Source of the DNA: Prevotellaceae bacterium
GTDB taxonomy: Bacteria; Bacteroidota; Bacteroidia; Bacteroidales; Bacteroidaceae
NCBI GenBank assembly: GCA_021204885.1
Contig: JAJPYP010000167.1
Location: 1-15,910, forward strand
Direction: 5' to 3'
Length of the DNA: 15,910 nucleotides
Position 1 is the first letter of the stretch; each line of letters begins with the position of its first letter. Below, piece after piece: positions 6,582 through 15,388 of this stretch. The notes beneath the pieces were generated by a model that did no database searches, was not told the DNA's origin, and saw nothing but the letters and a program-made list of their open reading frames with translations. The position numbers and the translations under genes are program-made.

Positions 6582-7946
6582 ATGACAAGAAACGAAAGGG
6601 CGAACTTCGGCAGTAAATTAGGCGCCATACTCGCTTCGGCAGGTTCTGCCGTGGGCTTGGGCAACATCTGGCGCTTCCCTTACGAGACGGGCAACCACGG
6701 CGGTGCCGCCTTCATACTTATATATATAGCCTGCGTACTGATATTGGGCGTACCCATCATGATTTCCGAATTCCTCATTGGCCGCAGCTCGCGTGCCAAT
6801 GCGGCCGGCGCGTTCCACAAGTTAGCTCCCAAGACACAGTGGTGCTGGTTGGGGCGTGTGGGCGTGCTTTGCGGCTTCCTGATATTGAGCTACTACTCCG
6901 TCGTGGCGGGGTGGACGTTGGAGTTCCTTAAAGAGGCGGTGACCGACAGTTTCGCGGGCAAGGGAGCCGCCGACTTCGTGGCTTCGTTCAGCAGCTTTAC
7001 CGGCCATCCGTGGCGACCCGTCATCTGGTTGGTGATATTTCTCGTGGCCAACTACCTTATCATCGCCCGTGGCGTGCGGGGGGGCATAGAGAAGTCGTCC
7101 AAGGTATTGATGCCGGTGCTCTTCATCCTGTTGATAGTGCTCGTGGGCTGCTCGGTCATGCTGCCCGGCGCGGGCAACGGCATCGAGTTCTTGTTGAAGC
7201 CCGATTTCAGCAAAGTGAACGGCAGCGTTTTCTTGGGTGCCTTGGGACAAGCCTTCTTCTCGCTCAGCGTGGGCATGGGATGCCTGTGCACCTACGGTTC
7301 CTATTTCAGGAAAGACACCAACCTGACCCGTACCGCCTTCAATGTGGCTTGGATCGATACTTTGGTGGCCATCTTGGCCGGCTTCATCATCTTCCCCGCC
7401 GCCTTCTCGGTGGGCATCCAGCCCGATGCCGGCCCCGGCCTGCTCTTCATCACCTTGCCCAACGTGTTCCAACAGGCATTCGGCACCATGCCATGGTTGG
7501 CGTTGACGCTCTCCTCCCTGTTCTACCTCTTATTAGCCATCGCCGCGCTCACCTCTTCCATGTCGATGCACGAGGTGGTCACGGCCTACTTGAGCGAAGA
7601 GTACAAGATGGACCGCAAGAAAGCCGCCTTTATAGTGACGGCGGCGGCCATCGTCTTAGGTATAGGCTGCTCGCTCTCGTTGGGCATCTGGAATGGATAT
7701 ACCCTTGGCGGATTGGCACTCTTCGACTTGCTCGACTTCGTTACCGCCAAGCTCATCATGCCCATCGGCGGCTTCTTCATCGCCATCTTCGTGGGCTGGT
7801 ACTTGGACAAGAAAACGGTGTGGTCGGAGCTTACCAACCACGGTGCCTTGAAGATAGGGATATACAGGTCGTTGATATTCACCTTGAAATACATTGTGCC
7901 GATAGGCATCGCCTTCATCTTCATCAACGAGTTGGGGCTGCTGTAA
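6582..7946 (+). CDS. sodium-dependent transporter, NSS (SNF) family
   Basis: A 454-residue membrane protein of the neurotransmitter:sodium symporter family (LeuT fold), which usually imports amino acids or related amines with Na+. The N-terminal signature is intact: GSAVGLGNIWRFPYETG (21-37), covering the unwound TM1 that binds sodium and substrate, then HGGAAF and GVPIMISEFLIGR (56-68). About eleven hydrophobic segments follow, as in bacterial members of this length. The substrate cannot be read from the sequence; tyrosine, tryptophan and other amino acid transporters share these motifs. It has its own promoter and is divergent from the VanZ-like gene. The helix-hairpin-helix gene follows after 59 bases with no clear terminator, so read-through is possible. 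Confidence 0.92.
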   Translation: MTRNERANFGSKLGAILASAGSAVGLGNIWRFPYETGNHGGAAFILIYIACVLILGVPIMISEFLIGRSSRANAAGAFHKLAPKTQWCWLGRVGVLCGFLILSYYSVVAGWTLEFLKEAVTDSFAGKGAADFVASFSSFTGHPWRPVIWLVIFLVANYLIIARGVRGGIEKSSKVLMPVLFILLIVLVGCSVMLPGAGNGIEFLLKPDFSKVNGSVFLGALGQAFFSLSVGMGCLCTYGSYFRKDTNLTRTAFNVAWIDTLVAILAGFIIFPAAFSVGIQPDAGPGLLFITLPNVFQQAFGTMPWLALTLSSLFYLLLAIAALTSSMSMHEVVTAYLSEEYKMDRKKAAFIVTAAAIVLGIGCSLSLGIWNGYTLGGLALFDLLDFVTAKLIMPIGGFFIAIFVGWYLDKKTVWSELTNHGALKIGIYRSLIFTLKYIVPIGIAFIFINELGLL

Positions 7947-8005
7947 GCGCTGACGTAGGCGATTGTCCGTGGGGTTGATGGTTTGTGGGGTTGATTGACG
8001 GGAAG

Positions 8006-9031
8006 ATGAAGCATCCGTTCAAAGAGTTCGTCTATTACTCGCGCGGCGAGCGACGCGGCATCGTGTGGCTGATTGCCGCCATCCTGCTGGTATTCCTCAT
8101 CGGCCGCATCTGCCGGTACCACCGTCTTCACCACACCGTCACCCCTGCCCAAGAGGCGCGACAGGCCATAGCCATGGCCGGGTATGACAGCTTCATCGCC
8201 TCCATGGCCACACGTGAAGAGGAAACGCATCGCCCCCGCTACGCTTACGGCAAGCGGGAAAGCGGTCACTATGCCCTGCACCCCATTCCTTTCGACCCCA
8301 ACACCGCCGACAGCGCCACCTTGCGCCGCATGGGACTGCCCGCATGGATGGTGCGCAACATCGTGCGGTACCGGCAGAGGGGCGGCCGCTTCCATGGGGC
8401 CGCCGACTTCCGGAAGATCTATGGCTTGACCGAGGAGACGTACCAAGCGCTCCTACCTTATATATATGTAGCCGATGAAGCCGGGGCAAACGCCGCTTCC
8501 GCAGATAAAGGCACTTCTGCAGGAAACGACATTTTTGCTGAAAACGGCACACCTCCAAACAACCACACGAATCAAACGGCCGATACCCTTGAAAGCCTTC
8601 TGTTGCAACCACCTGCCGCCGCCACATACAAATACCCCGCCGGCACCGTCATCGACCTGAACCGCGCCGACACCACCGAATTGAAGAAGATACCCGGCAT
8701 AGGCAGTGCCATCGCCCGCATGATAACCGCCTACCGCGCCCGCTTGGGCGGTTTCTACCGCGTCGAGCAATTGGAAGAGATACACTTGGACTGGCGCCGC
8801 CTTGCCCCTTGGTTCAGCGTCGACCCCGACGACATCCGCCGCCTGAACGTGAACCGCGCCGGCATCGACAAGCTACGCGCCCACCCCTACATCAACTTCT
8901 ACCAAGCTGTCCGCATCGTGGAAGAGCGGCGCAAGGCAGGCACGCTCCACAACCTCAAACCCCTCTTTCTCTACGACGAGTTCACCCCGTCCGACTTGGA
9001 AAGGATAGGGCACTACGTAAGCTTTGAGTAA
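8006..9031 (+). CDS. membrane-anchored helix-hairpin-helix (ComEA-like) protein
   Basis: A 341-residue protein with one N-terminal membrane segment (about 19-35, IVWLIAAILLVFLIG) and repeated ComEA-type helix-hairpin-helix motifs. These start near residue 96 (FDPNTADSATLRRMGLP), 216 (IDLNRADTTELKKIPGIG) and 280 (LNVNRAGIDKLRAHPYI). Each is followed by an F-D/E-L/I-type tail (GRFHGAADFRKIYGL; GGFYRVEQLEEIH). HhH motifs bind DNA backbone, and ComEA takes up DNA in competent bacteria. Role here is unproven; Bacteroidetes homologues are usually annotated only as HhH-containing. The start is chosen at ATG 8006, giving MKHPFKEFVYYSRGERRG. A GTG seven codons upstream (7985) is possible but sits in an 11-bp direct repeat (7969-7979 and 7985-7995). 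The linker of about residues 150-215 is low-complexity and probably flexible. Confidence 0.85.
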   Translation: MKHPFKEFVYYSRGERRGIVWLIAAILLVFLIGRICRYHRLHHTVTPAQEARQAIAMAGYDSFIASMATREEETHRPRYAYGKRESGHYALHPIPFDPNTADSATLRRMGLPAWMVRNIVRYRQRGGRFHGAADFRKIYGLTEETYQALLPYIYVADEAGANAASADKGTSAGNDIFAENGTPPNNHTNQTADTLESLLLQPPAAATYKYPAGTVIDLNRADTTELKKIPGIGSAIARMITAYRARLGGFYRVEQLEEIHLDWRRLAPWFSVDPDDIRRLNVNRAGIDKLRAHPYINFYQAVRIVEERRKAGTLHNLKPLFLYDEFTPSDLERIGHYVSFE

Positions 9032-9092
9032 GAAACTCCCACTTTTCTATTATAAAGATGGGCATGCTTGCCATTCTCACCGGGAATTTATG

Positions 9093-9100
9093 TACTTTTG
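9093..9100 (+). promoter_or_regulatory. -7 box for the menaquinone operon
   Basis: TACTTTTG matches TAnnTTTG exactly, 27 bases before the thioesterase ATG at 9128. A TTG at 9068-9070 is a -33 candidate at a 22-base gap. No other TAnnTTTG box is evident in the short gaps downstream, so this is the likely promoter for all six genes. Confidence 0.65.
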
Positions 9101-9127
9101 CATACTTATAGCAAAGAACAGACCGAC

Positions 9128-9544
9128 ATGACTGAAAAGAGAGACCGGCATACCACGGAAGAAGCGATCCGCAAGCGGGAATACCCGGAATCCATGACAG
9201 AACATTTAGGCATCGTCTTCTTGCCCGACGAGGGCGACATGGTGCGTGCCGAGATGCCCGTGGACCACCGCACTTCACAACCCTTCGGCATGCTCAACGG
9301 CGGGGCGTCGTTGGCATTGGCCGAGACCTTGGCGGGATATGGCTCGCTAAGGCGTTGCCGCGAGGGCGAACATGCCTGCGGCATGCAGGTGAGCGGGAAC
9401 CATCTCTCTCCAGTCCCTGTGGGCGGAAAGGTCATTGCCCGCGGCAAGTTGGTACACGAGGGCAAGTCCACACACGTGTGGGACGTGGAGATCTCACGCC
9501 CGAAGGGAAGCCCGTTTCCATCGTGCGGGTGGTCAATTTTATAG
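9128..9544 (+). CDS. menI: hotdog thioesterase, probable DHNA-CoA hydrolase, apparent 3' frameshift
   Basis: A PaaI/YdiI-type hotdog thioesterase. At the head of a men operon its likely job is hydrolysis of 1,4-dihydroxy-2-naphthoyl-CoA to DHNA and CoA. Motifs: PFGMLNGGASLALAETLAG (hotdog central helix, HGGA-type with Asn replacing the usual His, and the catalytic-type Glu in ALAET), then MQVSGNHL and HEGKSTHVWDVEI. The open frame ends SRPKGSPFPSCGWSIL with a TAG at 9542-9544, unlike the family. The +1 overlapping frame instead reads [19 protein letters not shown] and stops at 9556-9558, which is family-like and overlaps the menF ATG as ATGA. One missing base between about 9493 and 9502 explains this. 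The gene symbol rests on context. If the frameshift is real, only the last strand is changed. Confidence 0.75.
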   Translation: MTEKRDRHTTEEAIRKREYPESMTEHLGIVFLPDEGDMVRAEMPVDHRTSQPFGMLNGGASLALAETLAGYGSLRRCREGEHACGMQVSGNHLSPVPVGGKVIARGKLVHEGKSTHVWDVEISRPKGSPFPSCGWSIL

Positions 9545-9558
9545 GGAAACTGAAATGA
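9493..9558 (+). other. out-of-frame 3' end of the thioesterase gene
   Basis: The bases read in the downstream frame from about 9502 to the TGA at 9556-9558 encode the expected C-terminal hotdog strand. Restoring one C in the CCC at 9499-9501 would give EISRPEGKPVSIVRVVN and a protein of 143 residues that ends in an ATGA overlap with menF. This can be a sequencing error or a true mutation. Confidence 0.7.
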
Positions 9559-10691
9559 ACTTGCCCTACAAATCCATCGAGGAGGCATTGGACCGCTTGG
9601 CCTGCGGCGACCGCAGCTTCGTGCTTTACCGCATGCCGCAAGCGGCCGCATGCCGTTTCATCGGGCAGGCCTCGGGCGAAGTGGAACGGATCGAAACCCT
9701 GCGTGCCCTCGACGGGAAACGGGGATTTGTCTTCGCTCCGTTCCAGTCCACGGAAAAGCATCCGTCGTTGCTTATCCGCCCCGACATCACGGCAAGCGGC
9801 TGGGCGGAAACGGAAAAGGCCTTGGCCCGCATGGAGCATACCGTTCCCGATTCGACGGGTCGCTTGGAAGCAACGACAACCTGCCTTACCGACGAAGACG
9901 GGAAGAAGCGTTACGCCGAAGCCTTCGACCGCTTCATCACGCCGGTAAGGGAGCGGCGTTTCCGCAAATTGGTGCTCTCGCGTGCCCTCACCCGGCCCAC
10001 GGGCAACGGCTTCTCGCCTGCCGGCGCTTTCTTGAAAGCTTGCCGTAACTATCCGCACCTCTTCGTCTATCTGTGCCACACACCCCTTTCGGGCACGTGG
10101 ATAGGCAGCACGCCCGAGATACTTTTGAGCGGGCACCATGACAAGTGGCACACCGTAGCCTTGGCGGGTACCCTCCCGGCCCAAGAGGGCAGCACGCTGG
10201 CCCGTTGGGACCGCAAGAACCGGGAAGAGCAGGATTGCGTGGCCGATTACCTGCGCACCCTCCTTTGCCGTTTTGACGACGCACCTTGCGAGACAGGTCC
10301 TTACCCCGTCACGGCGGGAGCCTTGGCCCACTTGCAGACGGATTTCCATTTTCGCCTGACGCGCACCGACCGCTTGGGTGAGCTCTTGGAAGCGCTCCAT
10401 CCCACACCCGCCGTCTGCGGATTGCCCAAAGCAGAGGCCTTCCGCTTCATCTGTGCGCACGAAGGATACGACCGCGCCTATTACTCCGGATTCACGGGGC
10501 TGCTGGACCCCGAAGGGCAAACCGACCTATACGTGAACCTGCGCTGCATGCAAGTGCTGTCCGGCCGGGTGACACTCTATGCCGGCGGGGGCATCTTGCC
10601 CACGTCCGACGCGGAAGAGGAGTGGGAGGAAACGGGCAGGAAAATGGAAACGATGGGAAACATCCTCGACACGCATTCTATAAACCCATAA
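9555..10691 (+). CDS. menF: isochorismate synthase
   Basis: Converts chorismate to isochorismate, the first committed step of menaquinone synthesis. The 378-residue protein has the chorismate-binding fold in its C-terminal two thirds. It shows [11 protein letters not shown] with the putative base Lys138 (135-145), GSTPEILLS (184-192), AGTLPAQ (204-210), HLQTDFHF (259-266), [11 protein letters not shown] (281-291), [14 protein letters not shown] (302-315), YAGGGI (342-347) and [11 protein letters not shown] (354-364). The His-Pro-Thr-Pro-Ala-Val-Cys-Gly segment and the Lys base separate isochorismate synthases from anthranilate and aminodeoxychorismate synthases. Entc/DhbC-type siderophore enzymes share them, but the men context decides. 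The ATG at 9555 overlaps the ancestral thioesterase stop (ATGA), indicating translational coupling. It is two bases short of menD's start codon. Length suits the compact Bacteroidetes form. Confidence 0.93.
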   Translation: MNLPYKSIEEALDRLACGDRSFVLYRMPQAAACRFIGQASGEVERIETLRALDGKRGFVFAPFQSTEKHPSLLIRPDITASGWAETEKALARMEHTVPDSTGRLEATTTCLTDEDGKKRYAEAFDRFITPVRERRFRKLVLSRALTRPTGNGFSPAGAFLKACRNYPHLFVYLCHTPLSGTWIGSTPEILLSGHHDKWHTVALAGTLPAQEGSTLARWDRKNREEQDCVADYLRTLLCRFDDAPCETGPYPVTAGALAHLQTDFHFRLTRTDRLGELLEALHPTPAVCGLPKAEAFRFICAHEGYDRAYYSGFTGLLDPEGQTDLYVNLRCMQVLSGRVTLYAGGGILPTSDAEEEWEETGRKMETMGNILDTHSINP

Positions 10692-10693
10692 CC

Positions 10694-12361
10694 ATGTATT
10701 CAGAGAAGAAAAACATACTGCAATTGGCGGCGCTTCTGAAGGCACACGGCATACGGCACATCGTGCTTTGTCCGGGCAGCCGCAACGCGGCCATCGTGCA
10801 CACGATGGCCCATGTCGACGACTTCCAGTGCCATGCCGTGACCGACGAGCGCAGCGCCGGCTTCTACGCCTTGGGATTGGCGTTGCACAGCGGGAGCCCC
10901 GCCGCCGTTTGCTGCACATCAGGGTCGGCCTTGCTCAACCTGCACCCCGCCGTGGCCGAAGCCTATTACCAACAGGTACCCCTGATTGTCATCTCGGCCG
11001 ACCGCCCCGCGGCATGGATCGGGCAGATGGACGGGCAAACCTTGCCGCAACCCGGGGTATTCGGCCCGCTGGTCAAGATGTCGGTCAACCTGCCCGACGT
11101 GCACACCGAGGAGGACGAATGGTATTGCAACCGCCTCATCAACGAGGCCATATTGGAAACGACGCACCACGGCAAAGGTCCCGTGCACATCAACGTGCCC
11201 GTCTCGGAGCCCATTTACCGTTTCGGGGCGAAGGAGTTGCCGCAAGTGCGGGTCATTACCCGCTACCAAGGGTTGAGCCTGTATGACCGCGACTACAGGG
11301 AGCTGATAGAACGCCTCAACAAATACCACAAGCGCATGGTGGTGGTGGGGCAGATGAACTTGATCTATCTGTTTGAAAAGAAATATGTAAAGCCGCTCTA
11401 CAAGCAGTTCGTCTGGCTCACGGAACATTTGGGCAACCAAACCGTTCCGGGCATCCCCATCAAGAACTTCGACCTGGCCGTCTATGCCATGGATGCCGCA
11501 CGGCAAGAGGAGATGGCCCCCGACCTGCTCATCACCTACGGCGGACACATCATCTCCAAGCAGTTGAAGAAGTTCTTGCGCAACCACCCCCCGCGCGAGC
11601 ATTGGCACATCGCGGCCGACGGCAAGGTGGCCGACCTCTACGGTTGCCTCACCACGGTCATCGAGATGGATCCCTTCGAGTTCTTGGAGAAAGTGGCCTT
11701 CCTGCTCGAGGGCAAGCCCACGGGTTACCCTATGAAGTGGGAGAACCTGTGCAAGACCATCCCCGAGCCCGAACTGCCTTACTCGGAACCCGCCGCCATC
11801 GGCACCCTGCTGCACGCGCTGCCCGCGCCGTGCGCCTTGCACCTTGCCAACAGCTCCACGGTGCGCTATGCCCAGCTTTTCACCCTGCCTTGCGAGGTGG
11901 AGGTGTGCTGCAACCGGGGCGTGAACGGCATCGAAGGCTCGCTCTCCACCGCCGTGGGGTATGCCGCCGCGTCCGACAAGCTCAACTTCATCATCATCGG
12001 CGACTTGAGTTTCTTCAGCGACATGAACGCGCTTTGGAACACCCGGATCGGGGCCAACATCCGCATCATGCTGCTCAACAATGCCGGGGGAGAGATTTTC
12101 CACACCTTGCCCGGCATGGACAAGACCGGACGCTCGCGCCCCTTCATTACCGCCGAGCACCACACCTCGGCCAAAGGCTGGGCCCAAGAGCGGGGATTCG
12201 TCTACCTGAAAGCCACGTCGGCCGAAGAGTTGGCCATCGCCATGCGGCAGTTCACCGCTGCTGACGCCACTTCGCACCCCCTCTTGATGGAGGTCTTTAC
12301 AGACAAGGACACCGACACCTCCCTGCTGACGGACTATTATCACCGATTAAAAGAGAAATAA
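10694..12361 (+). CDS. menD: SEPHCHC synthase
   Basis: A thiamine-diphosphate enzyme that adds the succinic semialdehyde unit from 2-oxoglutarate to isochorismate, giving 2-succinyl-5-enolpyruvyl-6-hydroxy-3-cyclohexene-1-carboxylate. The 555 residues match the normal MenD length. The N-terminal PYR domain shows CPGSRNA (26-32), DERSAGF (51-57, with the Glu that activates the thiazolium) and [17 protein letters not shown] (101-117). The C-terminal PP domain has [14 protein letters not shown] (from about 436) and, after it, [10 protein letters not shown] (from about 460), the GD...NN pattern for Mg-diphosphate binding. The ATG at 10694 follows the menF stop by two bases. The frame is open further upstream, but those codons lie inside menF. 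menB follows after ten bases. Confidence 0.95.
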   Translation: MYSEKKNILQLAALLKAHGIRHIVLCPGSRNAAIVHTMAHVDDFQCHAVTDERSAGFYALGLALHSGSPAAVCCTSGSALLNLHPAVAEAYYQQVPLIVISADRPAAWIGQMDGQTLPQPGVFGPLVKMSVNLPDVHTEEDEWYCNRLINEAILETTHHGKGPVHINVPVSEPIYRFGAKELPQVRVITRYQGLSLYDRDYRELIERLNKYHKRMVVVGQMNLIYLFEKKYVKPLYKQFVWLTEHLGNQTVPGIPIKNFDLAVYAMDAARQEEMAPDLLITYGGHIISKQLKKFLRNHPPREHWHIAADGKVADLYGCLTTVIEMDPFEFLEKVAFLLEGKPTGYPMKWENLCKTIPEPELPYSEPAAIGTLLHALPAPCALHLANSSTVRYAQLFTLPCEVEVCCNRGVNGIEGSLSTAVGYAAASDKLNFIIIGDLSFFSDMNALWNTRIGANIRIMLLNNAGGEIFHTLPGMDKTGRSRPFITAEHHTSAKGWAQERGFVYLKATSAEELAIAMRQFTAADATSHPLLMEVFTDKDTDTSLLTDYYHRLKEK

Positions 12362-12371
12362 CATAAACGAT

Positions 12372-13193
12372 ATGGAAACAAGGGAATGGAAAACCATCAA
12401 GGAATACAGTGACATCCTTTTCGACTGTTACAACGGGATAGCCAAAATCACCCTCAACCGCCCGCGCTACCGCAACGCCTTCACGCCCACTACCGTGACG
12501 GAGATGGGCGACGCGCTGCGCCATTGCCGCGAGTGCGGGGACATCCGCGTGGTGCTGCTTACGGGAGCCGGCGACAAGGCCTTTTGCAGCGGCGGCGACA
12601 TGCACGTGAAGGGGCGCGGCGGCTACGTGGGCACCGACGGCGTGCCGCGGTTGAACGTGTTGGAAGTGCAAAAGCAAATCCGCTCATTGCCCAAGCCGGT
12701 CGTGGCCATGGTCAACGGATATGCCATCGGCGGCGGACATGTACTGCACGTGGTGTGCGACCTGACCATCGCCTCCGAGAACGCCGTCTTCGGGCAGACG
12801 GGGCCCAAGGTGGGCAGCTTCGACGCGGGGTTCGGCGCCTCCTACTTGGCGCGTGTCGTGGGGCAGAAGAAGGCCCGCGAGATTTGGTTCCTCTGCCGTC
12901 AATACTCCGCCCGCGAAGCCTTGGAGATGGGGTTGGTGAACGCCGTGGTTCCCTTCGACCGCTTGGAAGACACCGCCGTGGCGTGGGCGGAAAAGATGAT
13001 GGAACACAGCCCCCTTGCCCTGCGCATGATCAAGGCGGGACTCAATGCCGAGTTGGACGGACAGGCCGGCATACAAGAGCTGGCCGGCGACGCCACGATG
13101 CTCTACTACCTCACCGACGAGGCGCAAGAGGGCGGAAAAGCCTTTCTGGAGAAACGCAAGCCCCGGTTCGACGATTATCCCCAATTTCCCTGA
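12372..13193 (+). CDS. menB: 1,4-dihydroxy-2-naphthoyl-CoA synthase
   Basis: A crotonase-fold enzyme that closes the second ring: o-succinylbenzoyl-CoA to DHNA-CoA. The 273 residues are colinear with E. coli MenB. Motifs: [11 protein letters not shown] (29-39), the oxyanion-hole CSGGDM (72-77), GYAIGGGH (116-123), [18 protein letters not shown] (141-158), [17 protein letters not shown] (164-180) and the C-terminal [21 protein letters not shown]. Gly144 in GQTG, where the mycobacterial enzyme has Asp, marks the type I class that uses bound bicarbonate as the base; this class rule is from published MenB work and assigning this protein to it is inference. The ATG is ten bases after menD. The C-terminal tail probably reaches across the hexamer interface, as in relatives. 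Confidence 0.96.
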   Translation: METREWKTIKEYSDILFDCYNGIAKITLNRPRYRNAFTPTTVTEMGDALRHCRECGDIRVVLLTGAGDKAFCSGGDMHVKGRGGYVGTDGVPRLNVLEVQKQIRSLPKPVVAMVNGYAIGGGHVLHVVCDLTIASENAVFGQTGPKVGSFDAGFGASYLARVVGQKKAREIWFLCRQYSAREALEMGLVNAVVPFDRLEDTAVAWAEKMMEHSPLALRMIKAGLNAELDGQAGIQELAGDATMLYYLTDEAQEGGKAFLEKRKPRFDDYPQFP

Positions 13194-13205
13194 CGGCAAG
13201 CCTCT

Positions 13206-14260
13206 ATGTATCATCTCCGCATATCCCCAAGCAATTGCACTTCAAAAGCCCCGCCGGCACGTCGCGCGGCGTTTACACGGTGCGCGACGTATGGTATCTG
13301 TGGCTCACCGATACGGAACGTCAAGGCATGGGCGTGGGCGAGTGCGCCCCGCTGCCCGCGTTGAGTTGCGACGACACGCCCCGTTACGGCGAAGTGTTGG
13401 AAGCGGCCTGCCGCGACTTCGAGCGGAAAGGCACAATCGACCGCGAGGCGTTGCTTCCCTATCCTTCCATCCTGTTCGGACTGGAAACGGCCTTGCGCCA
13501 TCTTGAGGCGGGAAGCCTGCGCCTGTGGCACACCCCGTTCAGCGAGGGGAAAGAGGGCATTCCCACCAACGGACTGATATGGATGGGCAGTTACGAGCAG
13601 ATGCATCGCCGCATCACCGAAAAGACCCGCGTGGGGTTCCGTTGCATCAAGCTGAAGATAGGGGCCATCGACTTTGACAAGGAGCTGGCCTTGCTGGCGC
13701 ACATCCGCCGCCGTTTCCCGCCCGAAGAGGTGGCCTTGCGCGTGGACGCCAACGGCGCATTCACTCCGGGCGATGCCATGGAGAAGTTGCGACGGCTCTC
13801 CGCCTACGGCCTGCACTCCATCGAGCAGCCCATCCGTGCCGGGCAATGGCAGGAGATGGCCTGTCTTTGCGCCGCCACGCCCCTGCCCATCGCCTTGGAC
13901 GAAGAACTCATCGGCATCAACCGGCGCGAAGAGAAGACGGCCCTGCTTGACACCATCCGCCCGCAATACATCATCCTGAAGCCCTCCCTGCATGGCGGCA
14001 TCAGCGGTTGCACGGAATGGAGAACGTTGGCCGCCGAGCGGGGCATCGGCTCGTGGGTCACCTCCGCCTTGGAATCGAACATCGGGCTGAACGCCATCGC
14101 CCAATGGTGCGCCACGCTGCATCCCCTCCTGCCGCAAGGATTGGGCACCGGTTTGCTCTTTACCGACAACATCGACACTCCCTTGTGCATGCAGGGCGAC
14201 CGCCTTTGGTTCCACCCCGACCTGCCCGAGCCCGACTTCAACCGCCTGCTCCTGCCATGA
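13206..14260 (+). CDS. menC: o-succinylbenzoate synthase, apparent 5' frameshift
   Basis: An enolase-superfamily dehydratase giving o-succinylbenzoate from SHCHC. The barrel is complete: IKLKIG with the catalytic Lys (near 13646), RVDANGAF, SIEQPI and ALDEEL (metal ligands Asp, Glu, Asp), and IILKPSLHGG with the second Lys. Residues LHFKSPAGTSRGVYTVRDVW fit the family's N-terminus. No ATG or GTG precedes them in this frame after the menB stop; the nearest usable codon is a TTG at 13235, which would cut the first strand. An ATG at 13206 in another frame reads MYHLRISP, the expected beginning, and joins perfectly to KQLHFK if one C is restored in the CCCC run at 13225-13228. I therefore give the gene from 13206 with a one-base shift. 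It ends as ATGA on menE. Confidence 0.85.
13225..13228 (+). other. putative lost base in menC (C run)
   Basis: The start frame (ATG 13206, MYHLRISP) and the body frame (KQLHFKSPAG) meet at this run of four C. Five C would give ISPKQLHF without interruption. Sequencing error, slippage or true inactivation cannot be told apart from one sequence. Confidence 0.7.
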
Positions 14261-15360
14261 CCACCCGCGCTTCCCATCAGGATATACCCTACGTCATGAT
14301 TGGCGGCATCCCGTACGACCCGCGAGAAGGGGGTGGGTCTTTCGACACGCCCCCTTTCCTGAGGGAACTCTTCGCCTTCCTCGCCGATTGGTTCGACGAC
14401 AGCCCCACGCTCATAGTACATACCAGCGGCTCCACGGGCAAGCCCAAGGCCTTGCGGGTGGAGAAAGCACGCATGATGGAAAGCGCCCGCCTCACCTGCT
14501 CGTTCTTGCGGTTGCGGGCAGGAGATACCGCGTTGCTCTGCATGCCCCTCCAATACATCGCCGGCAAGATGATGGTGGTACGCGCCCTCGTGGCAGGACT
14601 GGACCTGCTGCCCGTCACCCCATCGGGCCATCCGCTCAAAGGGCTGGCCCAAGCCCCCGTGCTGGCCGCCATGGTGCCCCTGCAAGTCATCCACTCGTTG
14701 CAGGTCCCCGAAGAGAAGGCGTTGTTACGGCAAATCACCCACCTGCTCATCGGTGGCGGTCCCATCGACCCTACACTTGCCCAAGCGCTGAAAACATTCC
14801 CCAACGCCGTATGGTCTACCTACGGCATGACCGAAACCCTCTCGCACGTCGCCTTGCGAAGGTTGAGCGGCCCCCAAGCTACCGATCTGTACACGCCGCT
14901 CGAGGGGGTGCACGTCCGCTTGAGCCAAGAAGGGACGCTCGTCATTCACGCCCCGTGCGTCTGCCGGGAAGAGTTGACGACCAACGACGTGGCCCAGATG
15001 GACGACACCGGCCGGCACTTCCGCATCTTGGGCAGGCGAGACAACACAATCATCAGCGGGGGCGTGAAGATTCAAATGGAGCAAGTAGAGGCCGCCTTGC
15101 AACCCCACCTCGCCCGGCCGTTCACCGTCACCTCCGCCCCCGACGCGCGGTTCGGCGAGATCGTCGTGCTACTGGTAGAAGGCCCCCTGCCCGAGGGCAT
15201 CGACGCGCTGTGCCGCCGGATCCTCACACCCTACCAGCGGCCCAAACGCATCCTCTCAGTGCCCCGCATCCCGCTCACCGGAACAGGCAAGCCCGACAGA
15301 GCGCGGGCCAAGGCAATGGCAAGGGAACAGGGCCCTTCCCCCGCCATAGATCACATCTAA
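14257..15360 (+). CDS. menE: o-succinylbenzoate:CoA ligase
   Basis: An acyl-adenylate-forming enzyme that makes OSB-CoA from o-succinylbenzoate, ATP and CoA. The 367-residue protein has the ANL core motifs: the P-loop HTSGSTGKPKALRVEK (55-70), STYGMTET (187-194), GRRDNTIISGGVKI (259-272, hinge Asp) and TGTGKPDR with the C-terminal catalytic Lys near 345. It is about 80 residues shorter than E. coli MenE at the N-terminus, lacking much of the first subdomain, as I know for Bacteroidetes MenE. The start ATG overlaps the menC TGA (ATGA), so translation is likely coupled. This also shows that the downstream part of menC was read in its body frame. It is the last gene of the operon; the convergent neighbour's stop is 28 bases away. 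Confidence 0.94.
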   Translation: MTTRASHQDIPYVMIGGIPYDPREGGGSFDTPPFLRELFAFLADWFDDSPTLIVHTSGSTGKPKALRVEKARMMESARLTCSFLRLRAGDTALLCMPLQYIAGKMMVVRALVAGLDLLPVTPSGHPLKGLAQAPVLAAMVPLQVIHSLQVPEEKALLRQITHLLIGGGPIDPTLAQALKTFPNAVWSTYGMTETLSHVALRRLSGPQATDLYTPLEGVHVRLSQEGTLVIHAPCVCREELTTNDVAQMDDTGRHFRILGRRDNTIISGGVKIQMEQVEAALQPHLARPFTVTSAPDARFGEIVVLLVEGPLPEGIDALCRRILTPYQRPKRILSVPRIPLTGTGKPDRARAKAMAREQGPSPAIDHI

Positions 15361-15388
15361 ACGTCATTCCCCGCCACCGATAGCCTGC

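Noticed and set aside
7010..7978. A 322-codon plus-strand frame inside the transporter
   Set aside because: It is rich in Arg, His and Leu as expected for a shifted frame, while the overlapping NSS frame has full family signatures.
9499..9501. Programmed ribosomal frameshift in the thioesterase gene
   Set aside because: No slippery heptamer or obvious downstream structure is seen, and the required change fits a plain lost C, as in menC.
10919..12343. A 474-codon minus-strand open frame
   Set aside because: It is wholly antisense to menD, a known effect of high GC third positions; the protein has no recognisable motifs.
12524..13205. Upstream extension of the menC frame across menB
   Set aside because: The frame is open but reads Arg/Gly-rich shadow sequence inside menB, which is complete and motif-rich in its own frame.
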